From Streptosporangium canum (GTDB lineage: Bacteria; Actinomycetota; Actinomycetes; Streptosporangiales; Streptosporangiaceae): a DNA stretch of 64,000 nucleotides. The stretch is taken from assembly GCF_900113865.1 (NCBI RefSeq), contig NZ_FOQY01000002.1:62001-126000 (forward strand), given 5' to 3'. A program made the translations under genes and the position numbers. Positions within the stretch are counted from its first letter, which is position 1. The number at the start of each line of letters is the position of its first letter. A model generated the notes under the pieces. The model was not told the origin of the DNA and made no database searches. It saw only the letters and a program-made list of their open reading frames with translations. Positions 49,690 through 58,606 of the stretch are shown here, piece after piece.

Positions 49690-50792
49690 CGACCGTGACG
49701 ACCGTCGCTCCTCTGGTGATCACCGGCTGCGGGGTGGTCTCGCCCGCGGGCGTCGGCCTGGAGCCGCTCGCCGCCGCGGTGAGCGGGACCGGGCGCGAGG
49801 AGGCCGATCTGGCGGCGATCGGCGGGGAGTTCCCGCCCATGCCGCTGGCCGCGACGCCGGACCTCCGGCCGGAGGAGTACCTGGGCAGGAAGGGGATCCG
49901 CTCCCTGGACCGGACCACGCAGCTCGCTCTGGTGGCGAGCAACCGGGCGCTGGCGGGGCTCGGCGCGCCGCTGGCGGACCGGGACCGCGCGCGGACCGGC
50001 GTGGTGATCGGGACCAGTACGGGCAGCATCCGCAGCTCCAGTGAGTTCTCGCGCGAGACGCTCGTGCGGGAGAAGCCGTATCTGGTGCGGGCCAGCTTCT
50101 TCCCCAACTCGGTGATGAATTTCTGCGCGAGCCAGATCGCGATCTGGAACGCGCTGCGCGGCGTGAACGCGACGATCGCCGACGGCCGGGTGTCGGGTCT
50201 GGCCGCGGTCCGGTACGCCCGCAACGCGATCGTCCAGGGGCATGTCGACCGCGCCCTGGTCGGCGCGGTGGAGGAGCTGTGCCCCCAGTCCGCATGGGCC
50301 TGGTACCTGTCGGGCGCGCTCACGCCGGCCGCGGCCGTCGGGGAGGGGGCCGCGGTGTTCGTCGTCGAGACGTCCGAGGGCGCCGCCGCGGCCGGCCGGG
50401 CGCCGCTGGCCGAACTGCTCGCCTGCGAGGTCGGCACCCTGGGCATGTCCGATGTGCGCCGCGGCCTGACCGTGTGCGTCGAGCGCGCCCTGCGGCGCAG
50501 CGGCGTGCCGGCTGAGGCGGTCACCGCGGTCTCGCTGAGCGCGACGGGTCTGCGCGGTCTGGGACCGGCCGAGGAGGACGGAGTCCGCGGCGCCCTGGGC
50601 GACCTGCCGCCCCATCGGATGAGGACGGCCGCTCTGGTGGGCGAGAGCTTCAGCGCGAGCGGCGCTCTGCAGATCGCCGGGCTGCTCGCGGAGTGGCGGG
50701 CCGGCGCCGCCATCGGCCCGGTGGCCCTGGTGACCTCCGTCGGGGACGACGGCAACATCGGCTGCCTGGTGGTGCGCCGCCCCGCCCTCTGA
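49686..50792 (+). CDS. Second chain-length-factor-like KS homologue
   Basis: A 368-aa ketosynthase-fold protein without catalytic residues: the Cys position lies in NATIADGRVSGLAAV (no Cys), the first His motif is lost (SLSATGLRGLG), and the second reads GESFSASGALQ instead of GHS. It is shorter than the core KS-beta (406 aa) and not closely related to it. GTGA overlap with KS 2 indicates a fixed heterodimer, as in KS-CLF pairs of reducing type II PKS. The product chain cannot be predicted. Start GTG 49686. Confidence 0.88.
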   Translation: MTTVTTVAPLVITGCGVVSPAGVGLEPLAAAVSGTGREEADLAAIGGEFPPMPLAATPDLRPEEYLGRKGIRSLDRTTQLALVASNRALAGLGAPLADRDRARTGVVIGTSTGSIRSSSEFSRETLVREKPYLVRASFFPNSVMNFCASQIAIWNALRGVNATIADGRVSGLAAVRYARNAIVQGHVDRALVGAVEELCPQSAWAWYLSGALTPAAAVGEGAAVFVVETSEGAAAAGRAPLAELLACEVGTLGMSDVRRGLTVCVERALRRSGVPAEAVTAVSLSATGLRGLGPAEEDGVRGALGDLPPHRMRTAALVGESFSASGALQIAGLLAEWRAGAAIGPVALVTSVGDDGNIGCLVVRRPAL

Positions 50793-50996
50793 CGGGCCCT
50801 TCCCCCGGAGGCCGGTCATCGGCCGGCGGCGCGTCCGGACCGCCCCCGCCCGCCAGGTCGCGGCGGCCGTACGGCAGGCCGTCCGGACCGCCGTCCAGGG
50901 CCGATTCCGATGGCGGAGCACCCGCCGGTACCGGTTCGCGCGCGATGCCGGGCCGGTGGACCTGGTGACCGGGTGAACCCAGGTGGGCCGGCGGAC

Positions 50997-51066
50997 CCGG
51001 TGGACCGGATGGCCACCGGGAGGGCCGGTGACCGGTGGACCGGTTGGACACCCGGAGGGCCGGTGG
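50997..51066. repeat. 35-bp tandem duplication
   Basis: Two adjacent 35-bp units (50997-51031 and 51032-51066), 31 of 35 positions equal, in GC-rich intergenic DNA. No function is apparent. Confidence 0.7.
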
Positions 51067-51517
51067 GCCCGCGACGGCCCGGGGCGATCACGGGGCGGTT
51101 ACTCCCCGAATCATTCCTGTCACGTTACGCGCCGGCACTCTTACGTAAAACCTTGTCGACGCCACGCACGCGTCGGTGCGTCCAAAACAATGGTCCGCGC
51201 CCCGGGTGGCGTTTTCGCGGTGCCGGAATAGGGGAGTCCGCCGGCGGCCGGGTCTCCGCAGTGGCGCCCGCGCCTGATATGGCGCGCCCGCGGGCCGGGA
51301 AAAGGACGTGCGAGCCTCCGCCGCCATCGGCGCGGCGCCGTACCCGTGGCGGGCCGGTGATGGTCCCGGCAGCCGCAATGCCTCCGATCCCCGCGCCTGC
51401 GGATTCAGTGCGCGGAATCAGGGCATGTGATGTATTGCGATCCTGCCGTCCATGTGTGGCGTGCGGCATTCTGTGCGTGCCGCAGACAGCCGGTCGGGCC
51501 ACTGGCGCGGGTCGACT

Positions 51518-51529
51518 CGTGTATACACG
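51518..51529. promoter_or_regulatory. 12-bp palindrome, possible operator
   Basis: CGTGTATACACG is a perfect palindrome at the border of an AT-rich stretch, about 370 bp upstream of the monooxygenase at 51.9 kb. The symmetric GTGTATACAC core resembles sites of dimeric regulators of the GntR or TetR kind. No matching regulator gene is adjacent. Confidence 0.35.
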
Positions 51530-51895
51530 GTGAGGCAAGGTAAGTGTGGCCGTTAAAACAGATCCCCCCGTTCGATATCCGCCCCTGCATAACCTGTTCT
51601 CGCGGTGTCACCTGTTGTCACGATATTGATCCGGCAGAACACTATTTACATAACGGCCACCAAGGAAAGTGGCGGTTGACTAATGATGTTACCGATAGTA
51701 AATATGAGATATATCTCGATGGGCCGGGTGCTCATCGGCCTCTGTCCCGGTAGGTGGTCATCGCGAGCTCACGTTGCCCACCGACCCACCCGCTCGGGGC
51801 GGCGATATCCGGGGCGCCGCCACGTCTCGTAGAACCGCGCCGAGCCGACTCCGCGGCACAGCCGCGTCAGTCGAGGCGGCAAGGAAGGTGCTCCA

Positions 51896-53254
51896 ATGTC
51901 CGAACACGCACTTCACGTTGTGATCATCGGGGCCGGTCTGGGCGGTGCGAGCCTGGCGCACGGGCTCAAAAAGGCCGGCATCAGCGTGGCCGTCTATGAG
52001 CGCGAACCGGCCAGGCATGACGGCTCCTTCGGTTTCCGCGTCGCGATCGGGCCGGGCGGCAGCCGTGCGCTGCGCGATGTCCTCCCGCCTGACCTCTACG
52101 AGACCTTCGTCGCGACCTGCGCCAAGCCGCCGCGGCACCTGACGGTCTATTCGGAAGGGCTCGACGAGCTGTTCACCACCAGCCTGCCGATGGCAGGGCA
52201 GGCGGGCGCGGCCGCCGCTGTGAACATGAAGTCGGCGAGCCTCATGACGTTGCGGCAGCTGCTGCTCACCGGGATCGAGGACGTCGTCCGGTTCGGAAAG
52301 GAGTTCACCCGTTACGAGCGGCGGCCGGACGGCCGGATAACCGCGTTCTTCGCGGACGGCACATCCGCGGTCGGTGACGTACTGGTCGGCGCCGACGGCC
52401 CGCATTCCCAGGTACGGCACCAGTACCGGCCCCAGGCAGACGTTCAGGACTGCGGTCTCGTCGCCGCGTACGGGCAGGTGGACCTTGACGAGGCGGCCCG
52501 GCTGCTGCCGTGGGAGAAGATGCTCCGGGGGATATCGCTGGTGCGCAGCCGTCAGGGGCTCTCCTTCATCGCCCAGCCCATGGAGTTCCGGTGGGACAGC
52601 GAGGGCGAGTTGAAAAGCCGCATCGGCACCGTCGACGCGGCCCTCATCAAGACCTGGTCCGGCATGCGGTACGACAACACCCGCGACCACCTCATGTGGG
52701 GCATCATGGGCTCATCGCGTCTGTTCCGGGCCGAGCCGGAGGCGCTGCGCGGAACCGGGGTCGTCGACGCCGTCGCGGACATGACCAGGCGGTGGGATCC
52801 GGCCCTGCACGCGCTGGTCACCATGACGGATCCGGCCACGGTCGCGGCGACGCGGGCCGTCGTCTCACGTCCGGCCGATCGCCGGGAGGCGACCAAGGTC
52901 ACCCTGCTCGGCGACGCCGGCCACGTCAGGTTCCCCGCGCCGGGCACGGGGGCGAACGCGACGCTCCGCGCGGCCGGGCTGCTGTGCCGCCTGCTCACCG
53001 GGGCCGTGACGGATCAGTGGCCGGTCGTCGCGGCCATCCGCGACTACGAGGCGCAGGTGCTCGGGTCCGGCTTCGGAGCCGGACGCTCATACTGGAAGTG
53101 CCTGAGCCGCAAGGTCCGGATGAACAGGCCGGTCATCGGCCCGGTGCTCGCCGCGGGCACCCGCACCCGCCTGCGGGTGGCCAACCAGGTCCCGAGCCTG
53201 AAGAGGCGGGTGGCCGGGGAGTTCAGCTGGGTGCAGGGCGGCAGCGCGGCCTGA
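51896..53254 (+). CDS. FAD-dependent monooxygenase
   Basis: A 452-aa class A flavoprotein. [30 protein letters not shown] is at residues 8-37, the DG motif is [14 protein letters not shown] at about 165, and [30 protein letters not shown] is the second FAD motif (about 337-366). It shares architecture with the protein at 23.2 kb (about 415 aa) but carries a basic C-terminal extension. AAGGAAGG lies 7 nt before the ATG. It is flanked by the second KS/CLF unit and the carboxylase genes; a hydroxylation late in the pathway is likely. Confidence 0.86.
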   Translation: MSEHALHVVIIGAGLGGASLAHGLKKAGISVAVYEREPARHDGSFGFRVAIGPGGSRALRDVLPPDLYETFVATCAKPPRHLTVYSEGLDELFTTSLPMAGQAGAAAAVNMKSASLMTLRQLLLTGIEDVVRFGKEFTRYERRPDGRITAFFADGTSAVGDVLVGADGPHSQVRHQYRPQADVQDCGLVAAYGQVDLDEAARLLPWEKMLRGISLVRSRQGLSFIAQPMEFRWDSEGELKSRIGTVDAALIKTWSGMRYDNTRDHLMWGIMGSSRLFRAEPEALRGTGVVDAVADMTRRWDPALHALVTMTDPATVAATRAVVSRPADRREATKVTLLGDAGHVRFPAPGTGANATLRAAGLLCRLLTGAVTDQWPVVAAIRDYEAQVLGSGFGAGRSYWKCLSRKVRMNRPVIGPVLAAGTRTRLRVANQVPSLKRRVAGEFSWVQGGSAA

Positions 53255-53510
53255 GCACGCGGCTCCCCGCAGGGCCGTGACCCGGCGGCGGCGCGAGGCG
53301 CCCTCGAGCGGGTCGAGAGCGCACGAGGTCACCCGGGCCCGCGCCCCGCCGCCGCCGGGACGGGAACGCCGTCGCCGCACCCGGAGTCGTCCGCGGCCGG
53401 ACCGGCGACGGCGCTCACCCCTCCGGCCGCGGACGCCCGGGGGCGAGCCCCGCGCGGAAGGTTCAGCCGCCTTCCAGCGGTCGTTGAGCCGACGGTGTCA
53501 GCCTGCCGGG

Positions 53511-55184
53511 GTGAGCGTCCGAACAATGGCTTCCGGAGCGGCGGAGTGGGTCAGCTGTGCCCGGTGCCGAGAACTGACCTACGGCAGGCGTTTTGAACGC
53601 GACCTGCGAGTATGCCCGGGGTGTGGTGCGCACAGCCGCCTCACCGCCTGGCAGCGCATCGGCCAGCTGCTGGATACCGGCTCGGTCCGGCAGCTCGAAC
53701 AGCCGGTGGTGGCCGAAGATCCCCTCGGTTTCATGGACTCCCGCCCCTACCCGGAACGGCTGCGCCAGGCGCGCGAGCAGACGGGAACGGAGGAGGCCGT
53801 CATCTGCGTCACGGGCACGCTGATGGGGCATCCGGTGGTGGCGGCGGTCATGGACTTCCGCTTCCTGGGCGGCAGCCTCGGGGTCGGAGTGGGCGAAGCC
53901 ATCGCGGTGGCCGCGGAGACCGCCCTGCGCGCGCGCAGCCCCCTGATCATCGTCACCGCTTCGGGCGGCGCCCGCATGCAGGAGGGCGCCTTCTCACTGA
54001 TGCAGATGGTGAAGACCAGCCAGGCGCTCGCGGAGCTGGACGAGGCGGGGATTTTCACCATCTCGATCATCAGCGACCCCACATACGGGGGTGTGGCCGC
54101 CTCCTTCGCCACGCTGGGAGACGTCATCCTGGCGGAGCCCGGAGCGCGTATCGGCTTCGCGGGTCCGAGGGTGATCGAGCAGACGATCCAGGCCGACCTC
54201 CCCAAGGGTTTCCAGACGGCCGAGTTCCTGCTGGCCCGCGGCCTCGTGGACGCGGTGGTGCCGCGCTCCGCGCTCCGGCCGACGATCGCGTGCCTGCTCG
54301 ACGCCCAGGCGCCCGCACAGCCCTCCACGGCGACCGGAGCGGGGGAGGGCCTCATCCGTGACCCCGGCGACCTGCCCGAACGGGAACCCGAGCAGGTGGT
54401 GGAGGCGGCCCGCCACCAGCAGCGGCCGACCGCGCTCGACTACATGAACCAGTTGCTGGACAACTTCCAGGAGCTGAGAGGCGATCGGATGTCCGGCGAC
54501 TGCCCGGCTATCGTGGGCGGCCTCGGCCGCTTCGACGGCCGGCCGGTCATCGTCCTCGGACACCAGAAGGGCCGCGACACCACCGAACGGGTCCAGCGCA
54601 ACTTCGGTATGGCACTACCCGAGGGGTACCGCAAAGCCGCGCGGCTGATGCGGCTGGCGGTCAAGCTGGGGCTGCCGATCGTCACCCTGGTCGACACGCC
54701 CGGCGCCCATCCCGGCATCGGCGCGGAGGAGCGGGGACAGGCGTGGGCGATCGCGGAGAACATCCGGCTCATGTCCGGACTGCCCGTTCCGATCGTGGCG
54801 GTGATAACGGGCGAGGGCGGCAGCGGCGGCGCGCTCGCCCTGGCCGTGGCCGACCGGGTGCTCGCCTGCTCCGGCGCGATGTACTCGGTGATCAGCCCGG
54901 AGGGCTGCGCGGCCATCCTCTGGAAGGACCGGTCCGCGGCCCCGATGGCGGCGGCGGCGCTCCAGCTCGGCGCGCGCGACCTGCTCCGGCACGAGATCGT
55001 CGACGCGGTCGTGCCGGAGCCGGAGGGCGGGGCGCACCGAGACCCCGTGGCAGCCGCCGAACTGCTGCGCGCGGCGCTCTCGGAGACCTTGCGCGAGGTC
55101 GTCGCCATCTCCCCTGACGATCTGGTGGCACAACGCCGACGACGGTTTCGGCGATACGGCGTCGAGATGCCGAGGTGCATATGA
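53511..55184 (+). CDS. Acetyl-CoA carboxylase carboxyltransferase, AccD-AccA fusion
   Basis: A 557-aa fusion. The AccD half (1-270) has a zinc ribbon with Cys16, Cys19, Cys35 and Cys38 and the crotonase-fold motifs [17 protein letters not shown] and [11 protein letters not shown]. The AccA half (about 310-555) has [45 protein letters not shown] and [11 protein letters not shown]. It would transfer CO2 from carboxybiotin to acetyl-CoA to make malonyl-CoA. GTG 53511 or ATG 53526 could start; both have weak ribosome sites. It overlaps BCCP by 4 nt. Jadomycin-, oviedomycin- and lysolipin-like clusters also carry their own carboxylase. Confidence 0.92.
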   Translation: MSVRTMASGAAEWVSCARCRELTYGRRFERDLRVCPGCGAHSRLTAWQRIGQLLDTGSVRQLEQPVVAEDPLGFMDSRPYPERLRQAREQTGTEEAVICVTGTLMGHPVVAAVMDFRFLGGSLGVGVGEAIAVAAETALRARSPLIIVTASGGARMQEGAFSLMQMVKTSQALAELDEAGIFTISIISDPTYGGVAASFATLGDVILAEPGARIGFAGPRVIEQTIQADLPKGFQTAEFLLARGLVDAVVPRSALRPTIACLLDAQAPAQPSTATGAGEGLIRDPGDLPEREPEQVVEAARHQQRPTALDYMNQLLDNFQELRGDRMSGDCPAIVGGLGRFDGRPVIVLGHQKGRDTTERVQRNFGMALPEGYRKAARLMRLAVKLGLPIVTLVDTPGAHPGIGAEERGQAWAIAENIRLMSGLPVPIVAVITGEGGSGGALALAVADRVLACSGAMYSVISPEGCAAILWKDRSAAPMAAAALQLGARDLLRHEIVDAVVPEPEGGAHRDPVAAAELLRAALSETLREVVAISPDDLVAQRRRRFRRYGVEMPRCI

Positions 55185-55735
55185 ACAACGAATCCACTGG
55201 TGCCGCGCCGAGCGGGATCGACGAGCTCTGCCGGCAGGCCGCCAACCTCATCGAGGCCGCCAAAGGGCCGCTGAAGAGCGTGCGGGTGCAGGCGGGCGAC
55301 CTGCTCGTCCAGGTCGAGTGGCCCGAGCCGGGCCCCGCTCCGAACACGCAGGCCGCCCCGAACACGCAGGCCGCCCCGAACACGCAGGCCGCCCCGAACG
55401 GGCAGGCCGTTCCGAACGGCCAGGCCGTCGCCTGGGGGCGTCCCGAGGCCGCGGCGCCCGCCGGACCGGAGGCCGGCCCGGGGGAGGACGACGGTCCGTT
55501 CGTCGTCCACGCGCCCCTGGTCGGAACGTTCTACCACGCCCCCTCACCCGGTGCGCCGCCGTTCGCCGCCGTCGGGGACGAGATGGTGGCGGGGCAGCAG
55601 GTGGCGATCGTGGAGGCGATGAAGCTGATGAACGCGGTCGAGGTCGATCGGCCCGGCCGCGTCGTCGAGGTGCTCGTGCCCGACGGGTCACCGGTGGAGT
55701 ACGGCGAGGCGCTGTTCGTCCTCGCCCCCGTGTGA
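55181..55735 (+). CDS. accB: Biotin carboxyl carrier protein (AccB)
   Basis: A 184-aa BCCP. The biotinyl Lys is residue 148 in the VEAMKLMN motif; the thumb region [18 protein letters not shown] and the C-terminal biotinyl domain (about 108-184) are complete. The N-terminal 45 residues form a helical and strand part ([24 protein letters not shown]). Between them is a linker made of five six-residue repeats (APNTQA three times, [12 protein letters not shown]), encoded by 18-bp tandem repeats. ATG 55181 overlaps the AccDA stop; a GTG at 55175 is also in frame. It carries carboxybiotin from AccC to AccDA. Confidence 0.93.
   Translation: MNNESTGAAPSGIDELCRQAANLIEAAKGPLKSVRVQAGDLLVQVEWPEPGPAPNTQAAPNTQAAPNTQAAPNGQAVPNGQAVAWGRPEAAAPAGPEAGPGEDDGPFVVHAPLVGTFYHAPSPGAPPFAAVGDEMVAGQQVAIVEAMKLMNAVEVDRPGRVVEVLVPDGSPVEYGEALFVLAPV
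55337..55426 (+). repeat. Five 18-bp tandem repeats in BCCP linker
   Basis: Units at 55337, 55355, 55373, 55391 and 55409 (core CCGAACACGCAGGCC or CCGAACGGGCAGGCC). Units two and three are identical, a sign of recent expansion or contraction by slippage. The frame is kept, so only the linker length changes. Confidence 0.9.
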
Positions 55736-55773
55736 GCCGAGTCCTCGCAACCACCGCGATTGAGAGGAACCCA

Positions 55774-57126
55774 TTGTTTTCGACGATCCTGATCGCGAAC
55801 CGAGGCGAGATCGCGCTCCGTGTCGCCCGCACCTGCCGTGAGATGGGCATCCGGACCATCGCGGTCTGCTCGGACAGCGACCGTGAGTCCGCCGTCGCCC
55901 GCTTCGCCGACGAGTGCGTCCGCATCGGCCCCCCGTCCCCCCGGCTCAGCTACCTCAACGCCGCCGCGATCGTCACGGCGGCGCTGCAGACCGGTGCCGA
56001 CGCCGTGCATCCCGGGTACGGCTTCCTGTCGGAGGACCCCGACTTCGCGGAGATCTGCGAAGCCGAGGGGCTGACCTTCATCGGTCCCTCCGCTTCGCTG
56101 CTCAGCCGGCTCGGCGACAAGGCGCAGGCCCGGGAGATCGCCCAGGCAGCCGGGCTGCCGGTGGTTCCCGGCAGCTCACGGTCGCTCGTCACGCTTGAGC
56201 AGGCCAAGTCCGTCGCCGGCGAGATCGGCTATCCGGTGATCATCAAGGCCACCGCCGGCGGAGGCGGGCGCGGTATGACCGTGGTGCGGGACGCCCGGGA
56301 GCTGCCGCGCGCCTACGCGCAGGCGCGTGCCGGCGCCCAGGCGGCCTTCGGCGATCCCCGCCTCTACATGGAGACGTTCCTGGAGAACGCCCGGCACATC
56401 GAGGTGCAGGTGCTCGGTGACGGCGCGGGAGGCGTGGTCCAACTCGGCGAGCGGGACTGCTCGGTGCAGCGGCGCCGGCAGAAGCTGATCGAGGAGACGC
56501 CCGCCCCGGGGCTCCCCCGGGAGCTGGCCGACCGCATCTGCGCCGCCGCGGTGCACGCCGCCCGGGAGGTGAACTACGCCGGGGCGGGCACCTACGAGTT
56601 CCTCGTCGACGGTGACGACTTCTTCTTCATGGAGGTCAACTGCCGGATCCAGGTCGAGCACCCGGTCACCGAGCTGGTGACCGGTGTCGACCTGGTCCGG
56701 GAGCAGCTCCGCGTCGCGGCCGGGTACGGGCTGTCCATCCGCCAGGAGGACGTCCGGCCCCGGGGCGTGTCGATCGAGTGCCGCGTCAACGCCGAGGATC
56801 CCCGCCGGGGGTTCCTGCCGACGCCCGGCGTGGTCGAGGAGTTCCTGCCGTCGAGCGGTCCGTTCGTGCGGGTGGACACCCACGGCTATCCCGGCTTCCG
56901 GGTGACGGCGGACTACGACCCGCTGCTGGCCAAGGTCGCGGTCTGGGCCCCGGACCGCCGGCAGGCCATCGCGCGGGCCGGCCGCGCCCTGGAGGAGTTC
57001 CGCGTCTCCGGGCGGGGGGTGCACACGACCAGGGACTTCCTGCGCGAAGTGCTGGAGAACCCGGTGTTCCGCGCGGCCAAGCACACGACGGCCCTGGTCG
57101 ACGACATGGGTACCGGCGGCGCCTGA
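55774..57126 (+). CDS. accC: Biotin carboxylase (AccC)
   Basis: A 450-aa biotin carboxylase, full length. ANRGEIALRVARTCREMGI opens the N-domain, HPGYGFLSE follows, the ATP-grasp glycine-rich loop is KATAGGGGRGM (about 156-166), and MEVNCRIQVEHPVTELVTG contains the catalytic Glu, Asn and Arg. The start is TTG 55774, preceded by GAGAGGAA at a spacing of 4; no ATG or GTG nearby gives the family start. It forms, with BCCP and AccDA, a complete cluster-borne acetyl-CoA carboxylase that would raise malonyl-CoA for the PKS. Confidence 0.93.
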   Translation: MFSTILIANRGEIALRVARTCREMGIRTIAVCSDSDRESAVARFADECVRIGPPSPRLSYLNAAAIVTAALQTGADAVHPGYGFLSEDPDFAEICEAEGLTFIGPSASLLSRLGDKAQAREIAQAAGLPVVPGSSRSLVTLEQAKSVAGEIGYPVIIKATAGGGGRGMTVVRDARELPRAYAQARAGAQAAFGDPRLYMETFLENARHIEVQVLGDGAGGVVQLGERDCSVQRRRQKLIEETPAPGLPRELADRICAAAVHAAREVNYAGAGTYEFLVDGDDFFFMEVNCRIQVEHPVTELVTGVDLVREQLRVAAGYGLSIRQEDVRPRGVSIECRVNAEDPRRGFLPTPGVVEEFLPSSGPFVRVDTHGYPGFRVTADYDPLLAKVAVWAPDRRQAIARAGRALEEFRVSGRGVHTTRDFLREVLENPVFRAAKHTTALVDDMGTGGA

Positions 57127-57155
57127 CCGCCGCGGCCCGGCGGAGCCGCCTGCCG

Positions 57156-57180
57156 GACGGGGACGGCGGGCCCCGTCAGG
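57156..57180. terminator. Convergent hairpin between AccC and SRPBCC genes
   Basis: GACGGGG (57156-57162) pairs with CCCCGTC (57171-57177) around an 8-nt loop, and the stem extends outward with one mismatch. It overlaps the stop of the leftward SRPBCC gene and lies 30 nt after accC. Confidence 0.6.
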
Positions 57181-57808
57181 GGGTGGCGGTGTAGGTGGCC
57201 GTGATCCGATCCGCCGCGGCCCGCGCCTCGGCTCCGTCCGTGCCCGCGGCGATGCTCGCGTCGCACCACTGCCGGCTGCTGAGCGACATGAACCGCCTGC
57301 CCTGGTCGGACGCGGTCCATGCCGCGCTCTCCTGCGGGTCCACGGCCTGTCCGGAAGACAGGTGGGTGGCCAGGCCCATGAGTCCCAGGTCCCAGCCGAC
57401 GCCGACCATGCCGGGTCCGAACTGGGCCCACTGTTCGTCGTCGACGTGAGCGGTGTGCTCAAGCTCGAACCGGGTGCCGCCCTCGGAGGCGGGCGTCAGC
57501 CGGACCTCGATCCAGCTGACGTTCCCGCCGTACTCCCAGGTGGCCGAGAAGCTCGCGGGCGGGTCGCAGCGCTCGATCCTCCCGCCCGCGTTGCCCTGAA
57601 GCTGGTAGCGGCCGTTCAGGCGCAGGTCACCCGAGACGGGCAGGAACCACCGGGAGATGCGCTCAGGATCGGTGCAGGCGTCCCAGACGTCGTCGACACC
57701 GGCCTCGTAGGTCTGGCTGATGGTCACGATCCGGGCCTCACCCGCCTCCAGCACGCGCTTGCCGACCTCGCGCCGCACGGCGTTGATCTGCTGAGTGACA
57801 TCGATCAT
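57176..57808 (-). CDS. SRPBCC (AHSA1-like) domain protein
   Basis: A 210-aa protein with a START-like domain of the AHSA1 type: VTISQTYEAGVDDVWDACTDPERISRWFLPVSGDLRLNGRYQ, then ATWEYGGNVSWIEVRLTPASEGGTRFELEHTAHVDDEQWAQFGPGMVGVGWD. It is not an aromatase/cyclase of the TcmN kind. GAGGAG precedes the ATG at a spacing of 6. Such genes are often next to ArsR regulators, and one lies 1.8 kb to the right. Probably outside the cluster. Ligand unknown. Confidence 0.85.
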   Translation of the reverse strand: MIDVTQQINAVRREVGKRVLEAGEARIVTISQTYEAGVDDVWDACTDPERISRWFLPVSGDLRLNGRYQLQGNAGGRIERCDPPASFSATWEYGGNVSWIEVRLTPASEGGTRFELEHTAHVDDEQWAQFGPGMVGVGWDLGLMGLATHLSSGQAVDPQESAAWTASDQGRRFMSLSSRQWCDASIAAGTDGAEARAAADRITATYTATP

Positions 57809-57969
57809 GAAGTTCTCCTCTGACCTGGTTTCTCGCCGGGATCGCGAGCCGGCATTCACGTCCGCCCCGGACCGCTTCCGCTGCGGGCGGCTCCGGGTGC
57901 GGAGTGCGGGGATGCCGGACGGGATCGCACCGCGCGCCGGCGCCTCGAACGCCCACATGACGAGAGAAA

Positions 57970-57996
57970 ATATTAGATACTGCTTATATAAGTCAA
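57970..57996 (-). promoter_or_regulatory. Possible promoter of SRPBCC gene
   Basis: On the minus strand TTGACT (57996-57991) and TAATAT (57975-57970) are separated by 15 bp in a short AT-rich island of otherwise GC-rich DNA, about 160 bp upstream of the SRPBCC start. The spacer is short for a sigma-70 promoter, so confidence is low. The 300-bp region shows no other gene. Confidence 0.35.
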
Positions 57997-58112
57997 GGCC
58001 GTGCGACGGCCTCTCCGCCGGTTCTGGTCCGCCTCCGGCGTGGTGCCGTGGCGGTCGGGCCGCATCCGCGACGACGGTGCGCGGATGGTGTCGCCCGCAG
58101 GCCTGTGGCCAG

Positions 58113-58271
58113 GTGGAAGTTAAACTCGCCGCCGGTGGCGTGGTGGCGCTCGGCCTGACGCTGGCGGAGTACGGGAACTTCTGGATCGCCAACGCGCTCT
58201 ACCTGGCATTCGTCCTCGACGCGCTCGCCTCTTCGATCACGAAGATCGTCGCGTACCGCCGAGGCTTCTAG
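58113..58271 (+). CDS. Small membrane protein, probably N-terminally shortened
   Basis: A 52-aa frame from GTG 58113 with one long hydrophobic stretch (AAGGVVALGLTLAEYGNFWIANALYLAFVLDAL) and the end KIVAYRRGF. Similar small two- or four-helix proteins often precede XRE regulators of this size, but they are longer, so this may be a remnant. The XRE gene starts 3 nt after the stop. Confidence 0.45.
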   Translation: MEVKLAAGGVVALGLTLAEYGNFWIANALYLAFVLDALASSITKIVAYRRGF

Positions 58272-58273
58272 CC

Positions 58274-58498
58274 GTGGTCAAGCCCACCAGAGTCACGAAC
58301 GCGATCCGGTCCCTCCGGTTCGCGCACGGAGAGATGACGCAGGCGGACCTGGCGGACCGCATCGGCGTGACCCGCCAGACCGTCATCGCCATCGAGGGGG
58401 GACGTTACTCGCCCTCGCTCGAGATGGCGTTTCAGATCGCCCGGGTGTTCGGGGTCCCGCTCGACGAGGTCTTCCAGTATCCGGACACCGAGGCGTAG
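58274..58498 (+). CDS. XRE family small regulator (YozG-like)
   Basis: A 74-aa protein that is a single Cro/CI-type helix-turn-helix: NAIRSLRFAHGEMTQADLADRIGVTRQTVIAIEGGRYSPSLEMAFQIARVFGVPLDEVF. The recognition helix is TRQTVIAIE. The length and the VFQYPD ending are those of small regulators paired with membrane proteins. The start is GTG 58274. Targets are unknown; it belongs to the right flank. Confidence 0.88.
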   Translation: MVKPTRVTNAIRSLRFAHGEMTQADLADRIGVTRQTVIAIEGGRYSPSLEMAFQIARVFGVPLDEVFQYPDTEA

Positions 58499-58606
58499 CC
58501 GTCCTCGCCGAGCCCGGCACGCGCGACCGCGCCGTCCCCCGGCCGCGGCCCGAGCCGCGCCCACCCCGAAAGACCCACCATCACGCCCACTGGCACCGGA
58601 GGCGAC

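Larger units (their letters stand above)
50793..51895. other. 1.1-kb intergenic region with repeats, palindrome and AT-rich island
   Basis: The first half is GC-rich and repetitive; it includes a 35-bp tandem duplication at 50997-51031 and 51032-51066 (core GGTGGACCGG and GGAGGGCCGG). From about 51500 to 51740 the DNA becomes markedly AT-richer and contains the perfect 12-bp palindrome CGTGTATACACG at 51518-51529. An open frame at 51544-51753 (69 aa, four Cys in its first 30 residues) has no recognised family and no ribosome site; I do not call it a gene. The AT-rich part is likely promoter DNA for the monooxygenase downstream. Confidence 0.55.

Noticed and set aside
50816-51091. Minus-strand frame reading like a collagen Gly-Pro-Pro protein
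   Set aside because: It arises from translating a GC-rich degenerate repeat; there is no triplet Gly regularity over a meaningful length and no start signal.
51544-51753. 69-aa open frame with several Cys residues in the AT-rich part before 51.9 kb
   Set aside because: No ribosome site, no recognised family, and promoter-like base composition; kept only as a remark in the intergenic entry.
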